A stretch of 64,000 nucleotides of DNA, taken from contig OY804585.1 of NCBI GenBank assembly GCA_963680875.1, positions 26,430,186 to 26,494,185 on the forward strand, read 5' to 3'. How positions within the stretch are numbered: the first letter of the stretch is position 1; every line of letters starts with the position of its first letter. This DNA is from Bathymodiolus brooksi (taxonomy: Eukaryota; Mollusca; Bivalvia; Mytilida; Modiolidae). Below, in pieces: positions 48,180 through 61,997 of the stretch. A program made the position numbers and the translations under genes. The notes under the pieces were generated by a model. That model did no database searches, was not told the DNA's origin, and saw nothing but the letters and a program-made list of their open reading frames with translations.

Positions 48180-48363
48180 TTAAATAAGTGTAATTTTCTG
48201 ATTTTGATATTCAATTATATGATCGTAGTTCCACTCATCGTACCATCGACAACTTCCATGTTCATATTCATCACATGATACCCGAGGTGTTCCGGGTTTC
48301 ATTTCTGGTATATGGGGTTCTGGAGGCCGCTTACCCAAGGAATAAAAACTTTTATAGTAGTAC
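48180..48363 (-). CDS. Hydroxylase terminal exon
   Basis: 184 bp, acceptor taattatttcag|G, which completes Trp (TG|G). It then encodes YYYKSFYSLGKRPPEPHIPE, a Pro-rich link, VSCDEYEHGSCRWYDEWNYD, HIIEYQNQKITLI and TAA at 48182-48180. The extension has no transmembrane segment and no obvious retention signal (the end is TLI). Confidence 0.85.
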
Positions 48364-51300
48364 CTGAAATAATTACAATATTCTAATATAAATTATATAC
48401 AGACAGATCCCATTAATCGGTTTAACACCGTCAGAGTTTTGTCACAGCTCAAAGCCACGATTCCCAAATGTCATACGCCATTTTCTTTTTGTGTACAGTA
48501 AGTTAAAGTGAGAGGTGATTGTTCGTGTTGTTGATATTGATGGAATTGTTGATTATCACTGTGTAAACTTTATTTTCATAATCATATGTTAATAGTGTGT
48601 AATATAAATCTGCTGCGGGAAACAGCAAACAATATGAAGATAAAAGTGAAATGCCAATCAGAGAGGACGATAGAAATAAATCACAACCATAGACAGATCA
48701 ACACCAGTGAAATATAAATTTCAAAGGAAAGAAAATGATACAAACTCCTACACACAAAGAAATGAATTAATCCATGAACTTATTTATTTTTCAGTTTTAT
48801 ACAAACAAAAATAGCATTTCCGATTGACTTGATAAAACAGCCGTAGCATATTGTAGGTATTCAATATAATTTAATTTTGTTCAATATTGTGAAGCATTTG
48901 AATTGTATTTTGACCCCCCCCCCCCCCCCCCCCCTTTATGCGCCTACAACGAAAAGATTTGGAGGATGTTTGCGTATATATGTTGAAGATGTGCATGTGG
49001 TTAGGATAAAGATTTGTATTAATACTTCATAAAGTAACAGGTCACTGAACTTTTTCAATTTTCTCAAATATTTGTATGCGAGAATTTAAGGCTTGTACAG
49101 CTAATTACTTCTAGTTTTTAATTAAGAAATGATATACTTTGCAGGATTTTTGGATTGCTAGGATTAAGATATTTTATTAATTTCTCACTAAAGTACAGGT
49201 TGTTGAACTTAGTATTCCACCGATATTCGTATGTACAAAGATGTAAGGTTCGTTGAACTTACACATATGTATATGAGAGTGAAGGAACTTACACATATGT
49301 ATATGAGAGTGTAGGAACTTACACATATGTATATGAGAGTGTAGGAACTTACACATATGTATATGAGTGTAGGAACTTACATATATGTATATGAGAGTGT
49401 AGGAACTTACACATATGTATATGAGAGTGTAGGAACTTACACATATGTATATGAGTGTAGGAACTTACACATATGTATATGAGAGTGTAGGAACTTACAC
49501 ATATGTATATGAGAGTGTAGGAACTTACACATATGTATATGAGAGTGTAGGAACTTACACATATGTATATGAGAGTGTAGGAACTTACACATATGTATAT
49601 GAGAGTGTAGGACCTTACACATATGTATATGAGAGTGTAGGAACTTACACATATGTATATGAGAGTGTAGGAACTTACACATATGTATATGATAGTGTAG
49701 GAACTTACACATATGTATATGAGAGTGTAGGAACTTACACATATGTATATGAGAGTGTAGGACCTTACACATATGTATATGAGAGTGTAGGAACCTGCAC
49801 ATATGTATATGAGAGTGTAGGAACTTACACATATGTATATGAGAGTGTAGGAACTTACACATATGTATATGAGAGTGTAGGACCTTACACATATGTATAT
49901 GAGAGTGTAGGAACCTGCACATATGTATATGAGAGTGTAGGAACTTACACATATGTATATGAGAGTGTAGGAACTTACACATATGTATATGAGAGTGTAG
50001 GAACTTACACATATGTATATGAGAGTGTAGGGACCTGCACATATGTATATGAGTGTAGGAACTTACACATATGTATATGAGTGTGCAGGAACTTACACAT
50101 ATGTATATGAGAGTGTAGGAACTTGCACATATGTATATGAGAGTGTAGGAACTTACACATATGTATATGAGAGTGTAGGAACTTGCACATATATATATGA
50201 GAGTGTAGGAACTTACACATATATATATGAGAGTGTAGGAACTTGCACATATGTATATGAGAGTGTAGGAAGTTACACATATGTATATGAGAGTGTAGGA
50301 ACTTGCACATATGTATATGAGAGTGTAGGAACTTACACATATGTATATGAGAGTGTAGGAACTTACACATATGTATATGAGAGTGTAGGAACTTACACAT
50401 ATGTATATGAGAGTGCAGCTGACTATTTCTACAGTTTTCCATATATAATGTTTTGTTTTGTTTTGCATGCGCATACTGCTTGAATGCCATACGATGGCGA
50501 CCACGACAGTCCATATATATATATTTGCACAATAGGGCCCATCTTGGAACGTTTTATTATCCATGATTGTGTGAACGACATAAAGATATAAATATATCAA
50601 ATCATACTACAGTTTCTACCTTTTATCTAATTATAAAAAAAAAAATCATATTTGGATATATTAAAGATTATGAATACCTAAACCCCATTTCATATTTTTT
50701 TGCTTTGTTTTTGTTTTTTATTGATAGAAATGATATTTTACTTTGAAAAGTTAATAATCATAATGTAAGCTTAAAACCACAATATAAAGTTAAATACATA
50801 AGTTTGGGGTCTTGTGTACAGTTGTATCCGGATTCTCCAGGTTACCCAAACAATAAAATTGATCGTCACGATATTGTTGAAGGTGTCGTTCAACACCAAT
50901 AATCTCAACCTTGTTTACAAACAAATACATTTAATTACCTACCATCTCTGAAGAATATATTTATGACCTTTCGTAACTTTAGCAGCTTGGTGTATCGACA
51001 AGTGCTCACATTTGCCTTCCTTATTCATGTTATTCCACACTAGAGCTCTTCCTTTTCTAGGCTTCACCCATATTCCAAGTTCTGAAAATAATAGTCAGCT
51101 GGTTATTTAAATTTCGTTTGGTTCAGTATGTACAACAAATCAGTTAATAATACGTTAATAAGAAGAGTCCCGATCCAATATTTACGTCCCGTTTCTATTT
51201 TCGCTTTAGACGATATATCTAATAAGATACAAGTTAAATGATAGGTCCACTATTGAGCTATTAATTTAATCATTCAAAGCCATGTGCTCCTTGAAAGCTG

Positions 51301-52237
51301 TATCGATTACCATGTTATAGTTGTTTGTTTATCCTTTACTAACTTTGAAATTAGGACCTCACGATGGGATCCTTAAATAGAAAGGAATTTTTGCAAATAC
51401 TTTCGAAGCATCAGGTTATAAATCGTTTCAGTACGTTTTTTTGTTTGTACTCGTACTCGATAAACAGCCAATCAGAACATTGTATTAAATATATCAAGTG
51501 TTCTGATTGGATGATTATAGAGTACGAATACCGAACTCATACTCGAAAGTGTCATAGCCGAGCGGCCTCGACTCGCTTACAGATTTTGTGGGAGTTTCAT
51601 CTTTTGTAGCTATATCGTTTCTTGACTCGAATATCTCTTCGGACTTAGGTGCTCTACATTCATCTTTGATTGTTATACGTACAAGGGCAGGTAAGGATAC
51701 ATGTGGAACAGCTTGGTATGAGCGTGGTGTTCCCTTGACAAGAGGAATGTATTTATGTCTGGGATGAATCAGACACACTAGTCGCTCTTAGAACGGGATG
51801 TAAATGAGTACATAGTGTATGATGAATTCAACACACTCTATGCATGTAAGCAACGACAAAAATAGCTCCTAATGAACAACTGTTAGGAGTAACCCTATAT
51901 ATCCTCTTTTTCCTGTAGCAATTTAATTGTCTACTCATAGGTCCACACAGTGCCACTTATATAACTGTATTATTATTTGTTAACTTGTTCGAAGTTTGAA
52001 AGTGAAAGTACATAAGTAAATTACGACACGTACATTAATAAATATTATCTTGACTTAGTATTTCATATACACTTAATATATTTTAATATTAAATTTAATC
52101 ATTCTACACAATGTGAAGGTTACCTGGAAATTGAGTTTCTCCTCCTTCCTCGACGTCTTGTAGATAAACTAGAATTGTAGCTACTCTATCTCTCTCGTCC
52201 TGGTTATTTTCTATGCAGTCTGTGTGAGTTTTGTAAC
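48180..52237 (-). CDS. Prolyl 4-hydroxylase-type Fe(II)/2-oxoglutarate dioxygenase, 3' part of gene
   Basis: Three joined exons (52237-52124, 51081-50943, 48363-48180) encode about 145 C-terminal residues of a P4Hc-type domain. Members hydroxylate prolyl residues using Fe(II), 2-oxoglutarate and O2; the substrate here is unknown. Visible features are HxD (KTHTD) with the distal His in SIHQAAKV 64 residues later; the Lys ten residues after that His (KGHKY), which holds the 2-oxoglutarate carboxylate; and the strand signature LVYLQDVEEGGETQFPELG then VKPRKGRALVW. A C-terminal extension (YYYKSFYSLGKRPPEP..., CDEYEHGSCRWYDEWNYDHIIEY) has two Cys and many aromatics. It is longer than the usual P4H end, which stops soon after the KW/RW strand. 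The 5' exons are outside the window. GT-AG junctions are in phase (1, 2). Confidence 0.87.
48364..49260. other. Hydroxylase intron, 3' part, with a 21-base C run
   Basis: Intron sequence with no recognised element apart from an uninterrupted run of 21 C at 48914-48934. Confidence 0.5.
49262..50412. repeat. 30-bp tandem array in a hydroxylase intron
   Basis: About 38 units of 30 bp (core atgtatatgagagtgtagg, then aacttacacat). Occasional 26-bp units lack 'gaga', and variants include accttacac, aacctgcac and aacttgcac. The accttacac-to-aacctgcac pattern recurs 120 bp apart near 49.8 kb. The 387- and 211-codon ORFs result from the unit being a multiple of three. Confidence 0.95.
50413..50942. 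other. Hydroxylase intron, 5' part, with an S1 fragment
   Basis: An S1 tail fragment lies at 50830-50905 (ccggattctccaggttaccc, aataaaattgatcgtcacg). The rest is AT-rich with nothing recognised. Confidence 0.5.
50943..51081 (-). CDS. Hydroxylase exon with distal His and 2-oxoglutarate Lys
   Basis: 139 bp, acceptor attattttcag|AACTTGG, donor AGATG|GTAGGTAA. It encodes (E)LGIWVKPRKGRALVWNN...KCEHLSIHQAAKV and TKGHKYILQR, ending with two bases of a Trp codon. The split Glu and Trp codons are restored exactly by the neighbouring exons. Confidence 0.88.
51082..52123. other. Hydroxylase intron between HxD and distal-His exons
   Basis: No repeat block was recognised. An 87-codon minus ORF at 51515-51778 is the least AT-biased reading frame in the interval but lacks any domain I know and has no convincing splice sites in phase with the neighbours. 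It may be a transposon remnant. Confidence 0.4.
52124..52237 (-). CDS. Hydroxylase exon with the HxD iron-binding motif
   Basis: 114 bp, acceptor tgtattttaag|GTTAC, donor TTTCCAG|GTAACC, phase 1 at both ends. It encodes (G)YKTHTDCIENN...RVATILVYLQDVEEGGETQFP. HTD is the proximal iron ligand pair. Upstream lies about 190 bp of S4 sequence and then the 41-bp array. Confidence 0.88.
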
Positions 52238-52284
52238 CTTAAAATACATACGAAAAAAAATGTAAATGCTTCAGATGTGAATAA

Positions 52285-55200
52285 TAAACGTCCCAGAAAC
52301 CGCAGGGACAATAACGAATGGAGAATCCATAATGGACACAGGCTACACTGGACACAAGACGGAGAACGAAGACAAACAAAACAAGACAAACAAACAAAAA
52401 CACAACACTGAGAACTAACAAGATGATAACAAGAACAACACCAAAATAACCGAGTGTAACAAGATGATAACAAGAACAACACCAAAATAACTGAGTGTAA
52501 CAAGATGATAACAAGAACAACACCAAAATAACCGAGTGTAACAAGATGATAACAAGAACAACACCAAAATAACTGAGTGTAACAAGATGATAACAAGAAC
52601 AACATCAAAATAACCGAGTGTAACAAGATGATAACAAGAACAACATCAAAATAACCGAGTGCAACAAGATGATAACAAGAACAACACCAAAATAACCGAG
52701 TATTACAAGATGATAACAAGAACAACACTAAAATAACCGAGTGTAACAAGATGATAACAAGAACAACACCAAAATAACCGAGTGTAACAAGATGATAACA
52801 AGAACAACACCAAAATAACCGAGTGTAACAAGATGATAACAAGAACAACACCAAAATAACCGAGTGTAACAAGATGTTAACAAGAACAACACCAAAATAA
52901 CCGAGTGTAACAAGATGATAACAAGATCAACACCAAAATAACCGAGTGTAACAAGATGATAACAAGAACAACACCAAAATAACCGAGTGTAACAAGATGT
53001 TAACAAGAACAACACCAAAATAACCGAGTATTACAAGATGATAACAAGAACAACACCAAAATAACCGAGTGTAACAAGATGATAACAAGAACAACACCAA
53101 AATAACCGAGTGTAACAAGATGATAACAAGAACAACATCAAAATAACCGAGTGCAACAAGATGATAACAAGAACAACACCAAAATAACCCAGTGTTACAA
53201 GATGATAACAAGAACAACACCAAAATAACCGAGTGTAACAAGATGATAACAAGAACAACACCAAAATAACCGAGTGTAACAAGATGTTAACAAGAACAAC
53301 ACCAAAATAACCGAGTGTAACAAGATGATAACAAGAACAACACCAAAATAACCGAGTGTAACAAGATGATAACAAGAACAACATCAAAATAACCGAGTGC
53401 AACAAGATGATAACAAGAACAACACCAAAATAACCCAGTGTTACAAGATGATAACAAGAACAACACAAAAATAACCGAGTGTAACAACATGATAACAAGA
53501 ACAACACCAAAATAACCGAGTGTAACAAGATGTTAACAAGAACAACACCAAAATAACCGAGTATTACAAGATGATAACAAGAACAACACTAAAATAACCG
53601 AGTGTAACAAGATGATAACAAGATCAACACCAAAATAACCGAGTGTAACAAGATGATAACAAGAACAACACCAAAATAACCGAGTGTAACAAGATGATAA
53701 CAAGAACAACACCAAAATAACCGAGTGTAACAAGATGATAACAAGAACAACACCAAAATAACCGAGTGTAACAAGATGATAACAAGAATAACACCAAAAT
53801 AACAGAGTGTAACAAGATGATAACAAGAACAACACCAAAATAACCTAGTGTAACAAGATGATAACAAGAACAACACCAAGATAACCGAGTGTAACAAGAT
53901 GATAACAAGAACAACACCAAAATAACCGAGTGTAACAAGATGATAACAAAAATAACACCAAAATAACCGAGTGTAACCACATGATAACAAGAACAACACC
54001 AAAATAACCGAGTGTAACAAGATGATAACAAGAACAACACCAAAATAACCGAGTGTAACAAGATGATAACAAGAATAACACCAAAATAACCGAGTGTAGC
54101 AAGATGATAACAAGAACAACACCAAAATAACCGAGTGTAACAAGATGATAACAAGAACAACACCTAAATAACCGAGTGTAACAAGATGATAACAAGAACA
54201 ACACCAAAATAACCGAGTGTAACAAGATGATAACAAGAACAACACCATAATAACCGAGTGTAACAAGATGATAACAAGAACAACACCAAAATAACCGAGT
54301 GTAACAAGATGATAACAAGAACAACACCAAAATAACCGAGTGTAACAAGATGATAACAAGAACAACACCAAAACAACCGAGTGTAACAATATGATAACAA
54401 GAACAACACCAAAATAACCAAGTGTAACAAGATGATAACAAGAACAACACCAAAATAACCGAGTGTAACACGATGATAACAAGAATAACACCAACATAAC
54501 AGAGTGTAACAAGATGATAACAAGAACAACACCAAAATAACCTAGTGTAACAAGATGATAACAAGAACAACACCAAAATAACCGAGTGTAACAAGATGAT
54601 AACAAGAACAACACCAAAATAACCGAGTGTAACAAGATGATAACAAGAACAACACCAAAATAACCGAGTGTAACAAGATGATAACAAGAACAACACCAAA
54701 ATAACCGAGTGTAACAACATGATAACAAGAACAACACCAAAATAACCGAGTGTAACAAGATGATAACAAGAACAACACCAAAATAACCGAGTGAAACAAG
54801 ATGATAACAAGAACAACACCAAAATAACCGAGTGTAACAACATGATAACAAGAACAACACAAAAATAACCGAGTGTAACAAGATGATAACAAGAACAACA
54901 CCAAAATAACCGAGTGTAACAAGATGATAACAAGAATAACACCAAAATAACAGAGTGTAACAAGATGATAACAAGAACAACACCAAAATAACCTAGTGTA
55001 ACAAGATGATAACAAGAACAACACCAAGATAACCGAGTGTAACAAGATGATAACAAGAACAACACCAAAATAACCGAGTGTAACAAGATGATAACAAAAA
55101 CAACACCAAAATAACAGAGTGTAACAACATGATAACAAGAACAACACCAAAATAACCGAGTGTAACAAGATGATAACAAGAACAACACCAAAATAACCGA

Positions 55201-58200
55201 GTGTAACAAGATGATAACAAGAATAACACCAAAATAACCGAGTGTAGCAAGATGATAGCAAGAACAACACCAAAATAACCGAGTGTAACAAGATGATAAC
55301 AAGAACAACACCAAAATAACCGAGTGTAACAACATAATAACAAGAACAACACCAAAATAACCGAGTGTAACAAGATGATAACAAGAACAACACCAAAGGA
55401 ACCGCGTGTAACAATATGATAACAAGAACAACACCAAAATAACCGAGTGTAACAAGATGATAGCAAGAACAACACCAAAATAACCCAGTGTAACACGATG
55501 ATAACAAGAATAACAACAAAATAACCTAGTGTAACAAGATGATAACAAGAATAACACCAAAATAACCTAGTGTAACAAGATGATAACAAGAGCAACACCA
55601 AAATAACCGAGTGTAACAACATAATAACAAGAACAACACCAAAATAACCGAGTGCAACAAGATGATAACAAGAACAACACTAAAATAACCGAGTGTAACA
55701 AGATGATAACAAGAACAACACCAAAATAACCGAGTGTAACAAGATGATAGCAAGAACAACACCAAAATAACCGAGTGTAACAAGATGATAACAAGAACAA
55801 CACCAAAATAACCGAGTGTAACAACATAATAACAAGAACAACACCAAAATAACCGAGTGCAACAAGATGATAACAAGAACAACACTAAAATAACCGAGTG
55901 TAACAAGATGATAACAAGAACAACACAAAAATAACCGAGTGTAACAAGATGATAGCAAGAACAACACCAAAATAACCGAGTGTAACAAGATGATAACAAG
56001 AACAACACCAAAATAACCGAGTGTAACAACATAATAACAAGAACAACACCATAATAACAGAGTGCAACAAGATGATAACAAGAACAACACCAACATAACC
56101 GAGTGTAACAAGATGATAACAAGAACAACACCAAAATAACCGAGTGTAACAAGATGATAACAAGAACAACACCAAAATAACCGAGTGCAACAAGATGATA
56201 ACAAGAACAACACCAAAATAACCGAGTGTAACAAGATGATAACAAGAACAACACCAAAGGAACCGAGTATAACAATATGATAACAAGAACAACACCAAAA
56301 TAACCGAGTGTAACAAGATGATAACAAGAACAACACCAAAATAACCCAGTGTAACACGATGATAACAAGAATAACACCAAAAAAACAGAGTGTAACAAGA
56401 TGATAACAAGAACAACACCAAAATAACCTAGTGTAACAAGATGATAACAAGAACAACACCAAAATAACCGAGTGTAACAAGATGATAACAAGAACAACAC
56501 CAAAATAACCGAGTGTAACAAGATGATAGCAAGAACAACACCAAAATAACCGAGTGTAACAAGATGATAACAAGAACAACACCAAAATAACCTAGTGTAA
56601 CAACATAATAACAAGAACAACACCAAAATAACCTAGTGCAACAAGATGATAACAAGAACAACACCAAAATAACCGAGTGTAACAAGATGATAACAAGAAC
56701 AACACCAAAAGAACCGAGTGTAACAAGATGATAACAAGAACAACACCAAAATAACCGAGTGTAACAAGATGTTAACAAGAACAACACCAAAATAACCGAG
56801 TATTACAAGATGATAACAAGAACAACACCAAAATAACCGAGTGTAACAAGATGATAACAAGAACAACACCAAAATAACCGAGTGTAACAAGATGATAACA
56901 AGAACAACAGCAAAATAACCCAGTGTAACAACATGATAACAAGAACAACACCAAAATAACCGAGTGTAACAAGATGATAACAAGAACAACACCAAAATAA
57001 CCGAGTGTAACAAGATGATAACAAGAACAACACCAAAATAACCGAGTGTAACAAGATGATAACAAGAACAACACCAAAATAACCGAGTGTAACAAGATGA
57101 TAACAAGAACAACATCAAAATAACCGAGTGCAACAAGATGATAGCAAGAACAACACCAAAATAACCCAGTGTTACAAGATGATAACAAGAACAACACCAA
57201 AATAACCGAGTGTAACAAGATGATAACAAGAACAACACCAAAATAACCGAGTGTAACAAGATGATAACAAGATCAACACCAAAATAACCGAGTGTAACAA
57301 GATGATAACAAGAACAACATAAAAATAACCGAGTGCAACAAGATGATAACAAGAACAACACCAAAATAACCCAGTGTTACAAGATGATAACAAGAACAAC
57401 ACCAAAATAACCGAGTGTAACAAGATGATAACAAGAACAACACCAAAATAACCGAGTGTAACAAGATGATAACAAGATCAACACCAAAATAACCGAGTGT
57501 AACAAGATGATAACAAGAACAACATCAAAATAACCGAGTGCAACAAGATGATAACAAGAACAACACCAAAATAACCCAGTGTTACAAGATGATAACAAGA
57601 ACAACACCAAAATAACCGAGTGTAACAAGATGTTAACAAGAACAACACCAAAATAACCGAGTGTAACAAGATGTTAACAAGAACAACACCAAAATAACCG
57701 AGTGTAACAAGATGATAACAAGAACAACACCAAAATAACCGAGTGTAACAACATGATAACAAGAACAACACCAAAATAACCGAGTGTAACAAGATGTTAA
57801 CAAGAACAACACCAAAATAACCGAGTGTAACAAGATGATAACAAGAACAACACCAAAATAACCGAGTGTAACAAGATGATAACAAGAACAACATCAAAAT
57901 AACCGAGTGTAACAAGATGATAACAAGAACAACACCAAAATAACCCAGTGTTACAAGATGATAACAAGAACAACACCAAAATAACCGAGTGTAACAAGAT
58001 GATAACAAGAACAACACCAAAATAACCGAGTGTAACAAGATGTTAACAAGAACAACACCAAAATAACCGAGTATTACAAGATGATAACAAGAACAACACT
58101 AAAATAACCGAGTGTAACAAGATGATAACAAGATCAACACCAAAATAACCGAGTGTAACAAGATGATAACAAGAACAACACCAAAATAACCGAGTGTAAC

Positions 58201-61200
58201 AAGATGATAACAAGAACAACACCAAAATAACCGAGTGTAACAAGATGATAACAAGAACAACACCAAAATAACCGAGTGTAACAAGATGATAACAAGAATA
58301 ACACCAAAATAACAGAGTGTAACAAGATGATAACAAGAACAACACCAAAATAACCTAGTGTAACAAGATGATAACAAGAACAACACCAAGATAACCGAGT
58401 GTAACAAGATGATAACAAGAACAACACCAAAATAACCGAGTGTAACAAGATGATAACAAAAATAACACCAAAATAACCGAGTGTAACAACATGATAACAA
58501 GAACAACACCAAAATAACCGAGTGTAACAAGATGATAACAAGAATAACACCAAAATAACCGAGTGTAGCAAGATGATAACAAGAACAACACCAAAATAAC
58601 CGAGTGTAACAAGATGATAACAAGAACAACACCTAAATAACGGAGTGTAACAAGATGATAACAAGAACAACACCAAAATAACCGAGTGTAACAAGATGAT
58701 AACAAGAACAACACCAAGATAACCGAGTGTAACAAGATGATAACAAGAACAACACCAAAATAACCGAGTGTAACAAGATGATAACAAGAACAACACCAAA
58801 ATAACCGAGTGTAACAAGATGATAACAAGAACAACACCAAAATAACCGAGTGTAACAAGATGATAACAAGAACAACACCAAAATAACCGAGTGTAACAAG
58901 ATGATAGCAAGAACAACACCAAAATAACCGAGTGTAACAAGATGATAACAAGACCAACACCAAAATAACCGAGTGTAACAACATAATAACAAGAACAACA
59001 CCAAAATAACCGAGTGCAACAAGATGATAACAAGAACAACACCAAAATAACCGAGTGTAACAAGATGATAACAAGAACAACACCAAAATAACCGAGTGTA
59101 ACAAGATGATAACAAGAACAAGACCAAAATAACCGAGTGTAACAAGATGATAACAAGAACAACACCAAAATAACCGAGTGTAACAAGATGATAACAAGAA
59201 CAACACCAAAATAACCGAGTGTAACAAGATGATAACAAGAACAACACCAAAGGAACCGAGTATAACAATATGATAACAAGAACAACATCAAAATAACCGA
59301 GTGTAACAAGATGATAACAAGAACAACACCAAAATAACCCAGTGTAACACGATGATAACAAGAATAACACCAAAAAAACAGAGTGTAACAAGATGATAAC
59401 AAGAACAACACCAAAATAACCTAGTGTAACAAGATGATAACAAGAACAACACCAAAATAACCGAGTGTAACAAGATGATAACAAGAACAACACCAAAATA
59501 ACCGAGTGTAACAAGATGATAACAAGAACAACACCAAAATAACCGAGTGTAACAAGATGATAGCAAGAACAACACCAAAATAACCGAGTGTAACAAGATG
59601 ATAACAAGAACAACACCAAAATAACCTAGTGTAACAACATAATAACAAGAACAACACCAAAATAACCGAGTGCAACAAGATGATAGCAAGAACAACACCA
59701 AAATAACCCAGTGTAACAAGATGATAACAAGAACAACACCAAAATAACCCAGTGTAACAAGATGATAACAAGAACAACACCAAAGGAACCGAGTGTAACA
59801 AGATGATAACAAGAACAACACCAAAATAACCGAGTGTAACAAGATGATAACAAGAACAACACCAAAATAACCGAGTGCAACAAGATGATAACAAGAACAA
59901 CACCAAAATAACCTAGTGTAACAAGATGATAACAAGAACAACACCAAAATAACCCAGTGTAACAACATGATAACAAGAACAACACCAAAATAACCCAGTG
60001 TAACAACATGATAACAAGAACAACACAAAAATAACCGAGTGTAACAAGATGATAACAAGAACAACACCAAAATAACCGAGTGTAACAAGATGATAACAAG
60101 AACAACACCAAAATAACCTAGTGTAACAAGATGATAACAAGAACAACACCAAAATAACCGAGTGTAACAACATGATAACAAGAACAACACCAAAATAACC
60201 GATTGTAACAAGATGATAACAAGAACAACACCAAAATAACCGAGTGTAACAAGATGATAACAAGAACAACACCAAAATAACCTAGTGTAACAAGATGATA
60301 ACAAGAACAACACCAAAATAACCGAGTGTAACAACATGATAACAAGAACAACACCAAAATAACCTAGTGTAACAAGATGATAACAAGAACAACACCAAAA
60401 TAACCGAGTGTAACAAGATGATAACAAGAACAACACCAAAATAACCTAGTGTAACAAGATGATAACAAGAACAAAACCAAAATAACCGAGTGTAACAAGA
60501 TGATAACAAGAATAACACCAAAATAACCGAGTGTAACAAGATGATAACAAGAACAACACCAAAGTAAACGAGTGTAACAAGATGATAACAAGAACAACAC
60601 CAAAAGAACCGAGTGTAACAAGATGATAACAAGAACAACACCAAAATAACCGAGTGTAACAAGATGATAACAAGAATAACACCAACATAACAGAGTGTAA
60701 CAAGATGATAACAAGAACAACACCAAAATAACCCAGTGTAACAAGATGATAACAAGAACAACACCAAAATAACCCAGTGTAACAAGATGATAACAAGAAC
60801 AACACCAAAATAACCGAGTGTAATAAGAAGATAACAAGAACAACACCAAAATAACCGAGTGTAACAACATGATAACAAGAACAACACCAAAATAACCTAG
60901 TGTAACAAGATGATAACAAGAACAACACCAAAATAACCGAGTGTAACAAGATGATAACAAGAACAACACCAAAATAACCTAGTGTAACAAGATGATAACA
61001 AGAACAACACCAAAATAACCGAGTGTAACAACATGATAACAAGAACAACACCAAAATAACCTAGTGTAACAAGATGATAACAAGAACAACACCAAAATAA
61101 CCGAGTGTAACAAGATGATAACAAGAACAACACCAAAATAACCTAGTGTAACAAGATGATAACAAGAACAACACCTAAATAACCGAGTGTAACAACATGA

Positions 61201-61990
61201 TAACAAGAACAACACCAAAATAACCTAGTGTAACAAGATGATAACAAGAACAACACCAAAATAACCGAGTGTAACAAGATGATAACAAGAACAACACCAA
61301 AATAACCTAGTGTAACAAGATGATAACAAGAACAACACCAAAATAACCGAGTGTAACAAGATGATAACAAGAATAACACCAAAATAACAGAGTGTAACAA
61401 GATGATAACAAGAACAACATCAAAATAACCGAGTGTAACAAGATGATAACAAGAACAACACCAAAACAACCGAGTGTAACAAGATGATAACAAGAACAAC
61501 ACCAAAACAACCGAGTGTAACAAGATGATAACAAGAACAACACCAAAATAACCGAGTGTAACAAGATGATAACAAGAACAACACCAAAATAACCGAGTGT
61601 AACAAGATGATAGCAAGAACAACACCAAAATAACCGAGTGTAACAAGATGATAACAAGAACAACACCAAAATAACCGAGTGTAACAAGATGATAACAAGA
61701 ACAACACCAAAATAACCCAGTGTAACAAGATGATAACAAGAACAACACCAAAATAACCCAGTGTAACAAGATGATAACAAGAACAACACCAAAATAACCG
61801 AGTGTAACAAGATGATAACAAGAATAACACCAAAATAACCGAGTGTAACAAGATGATAACAAGAACAACACCAAAATAACCGAGTGTAACAAGATGATAA
61901 CAAGAACAACACCAAAAGAACCGAGTGTAACAAGATGATAACAAGAACAACACCAAAATAACCTAGTGTAAATCCAGGTGCCCGCAAATT
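52285..61990 (-). repeat. S4 element carrying a 41-bp tandem array of 9.5 kb
   Basis: About 230 units of 41 bp (core aagatgataacaagaacaac, then accaaaataaccgagtg) lie at 52425-61965. The left flank is S4 in minus sense (aaccgcagggacaataacg, gagaatccataatggac, aacactgagaactaac). The right flank is the next S4 block (gtaaatccaggtgcccgc). The unit aligns with the single S4 segment at 7465-7505 (aagatgagcaacacgaaccc). A block near 53530-54170 recurs near 58040-58640, offset exactly 4,510 bp (110 units) over most of its length. All minus ORFs here are artefacts. Confidence 0.95.
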
Positions 61991-61997
61991 GTAAGCA

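Noticed and set aside
49437..50600. 387-codon minus ORF and 211-codon plus ORF
   Set aside because: The 30-bp array is open on both strands. No unique coding sequence flanks it.
51515..51778. 87-codon minus ORF in a hydroxylase intron
   Set aside because: It looks less AT-driven than its surroundings and was considered as an extra exon, but no splice sites in the right phase and no matching hydroxylase sequence were seen. The flanking exons join in phase without it.
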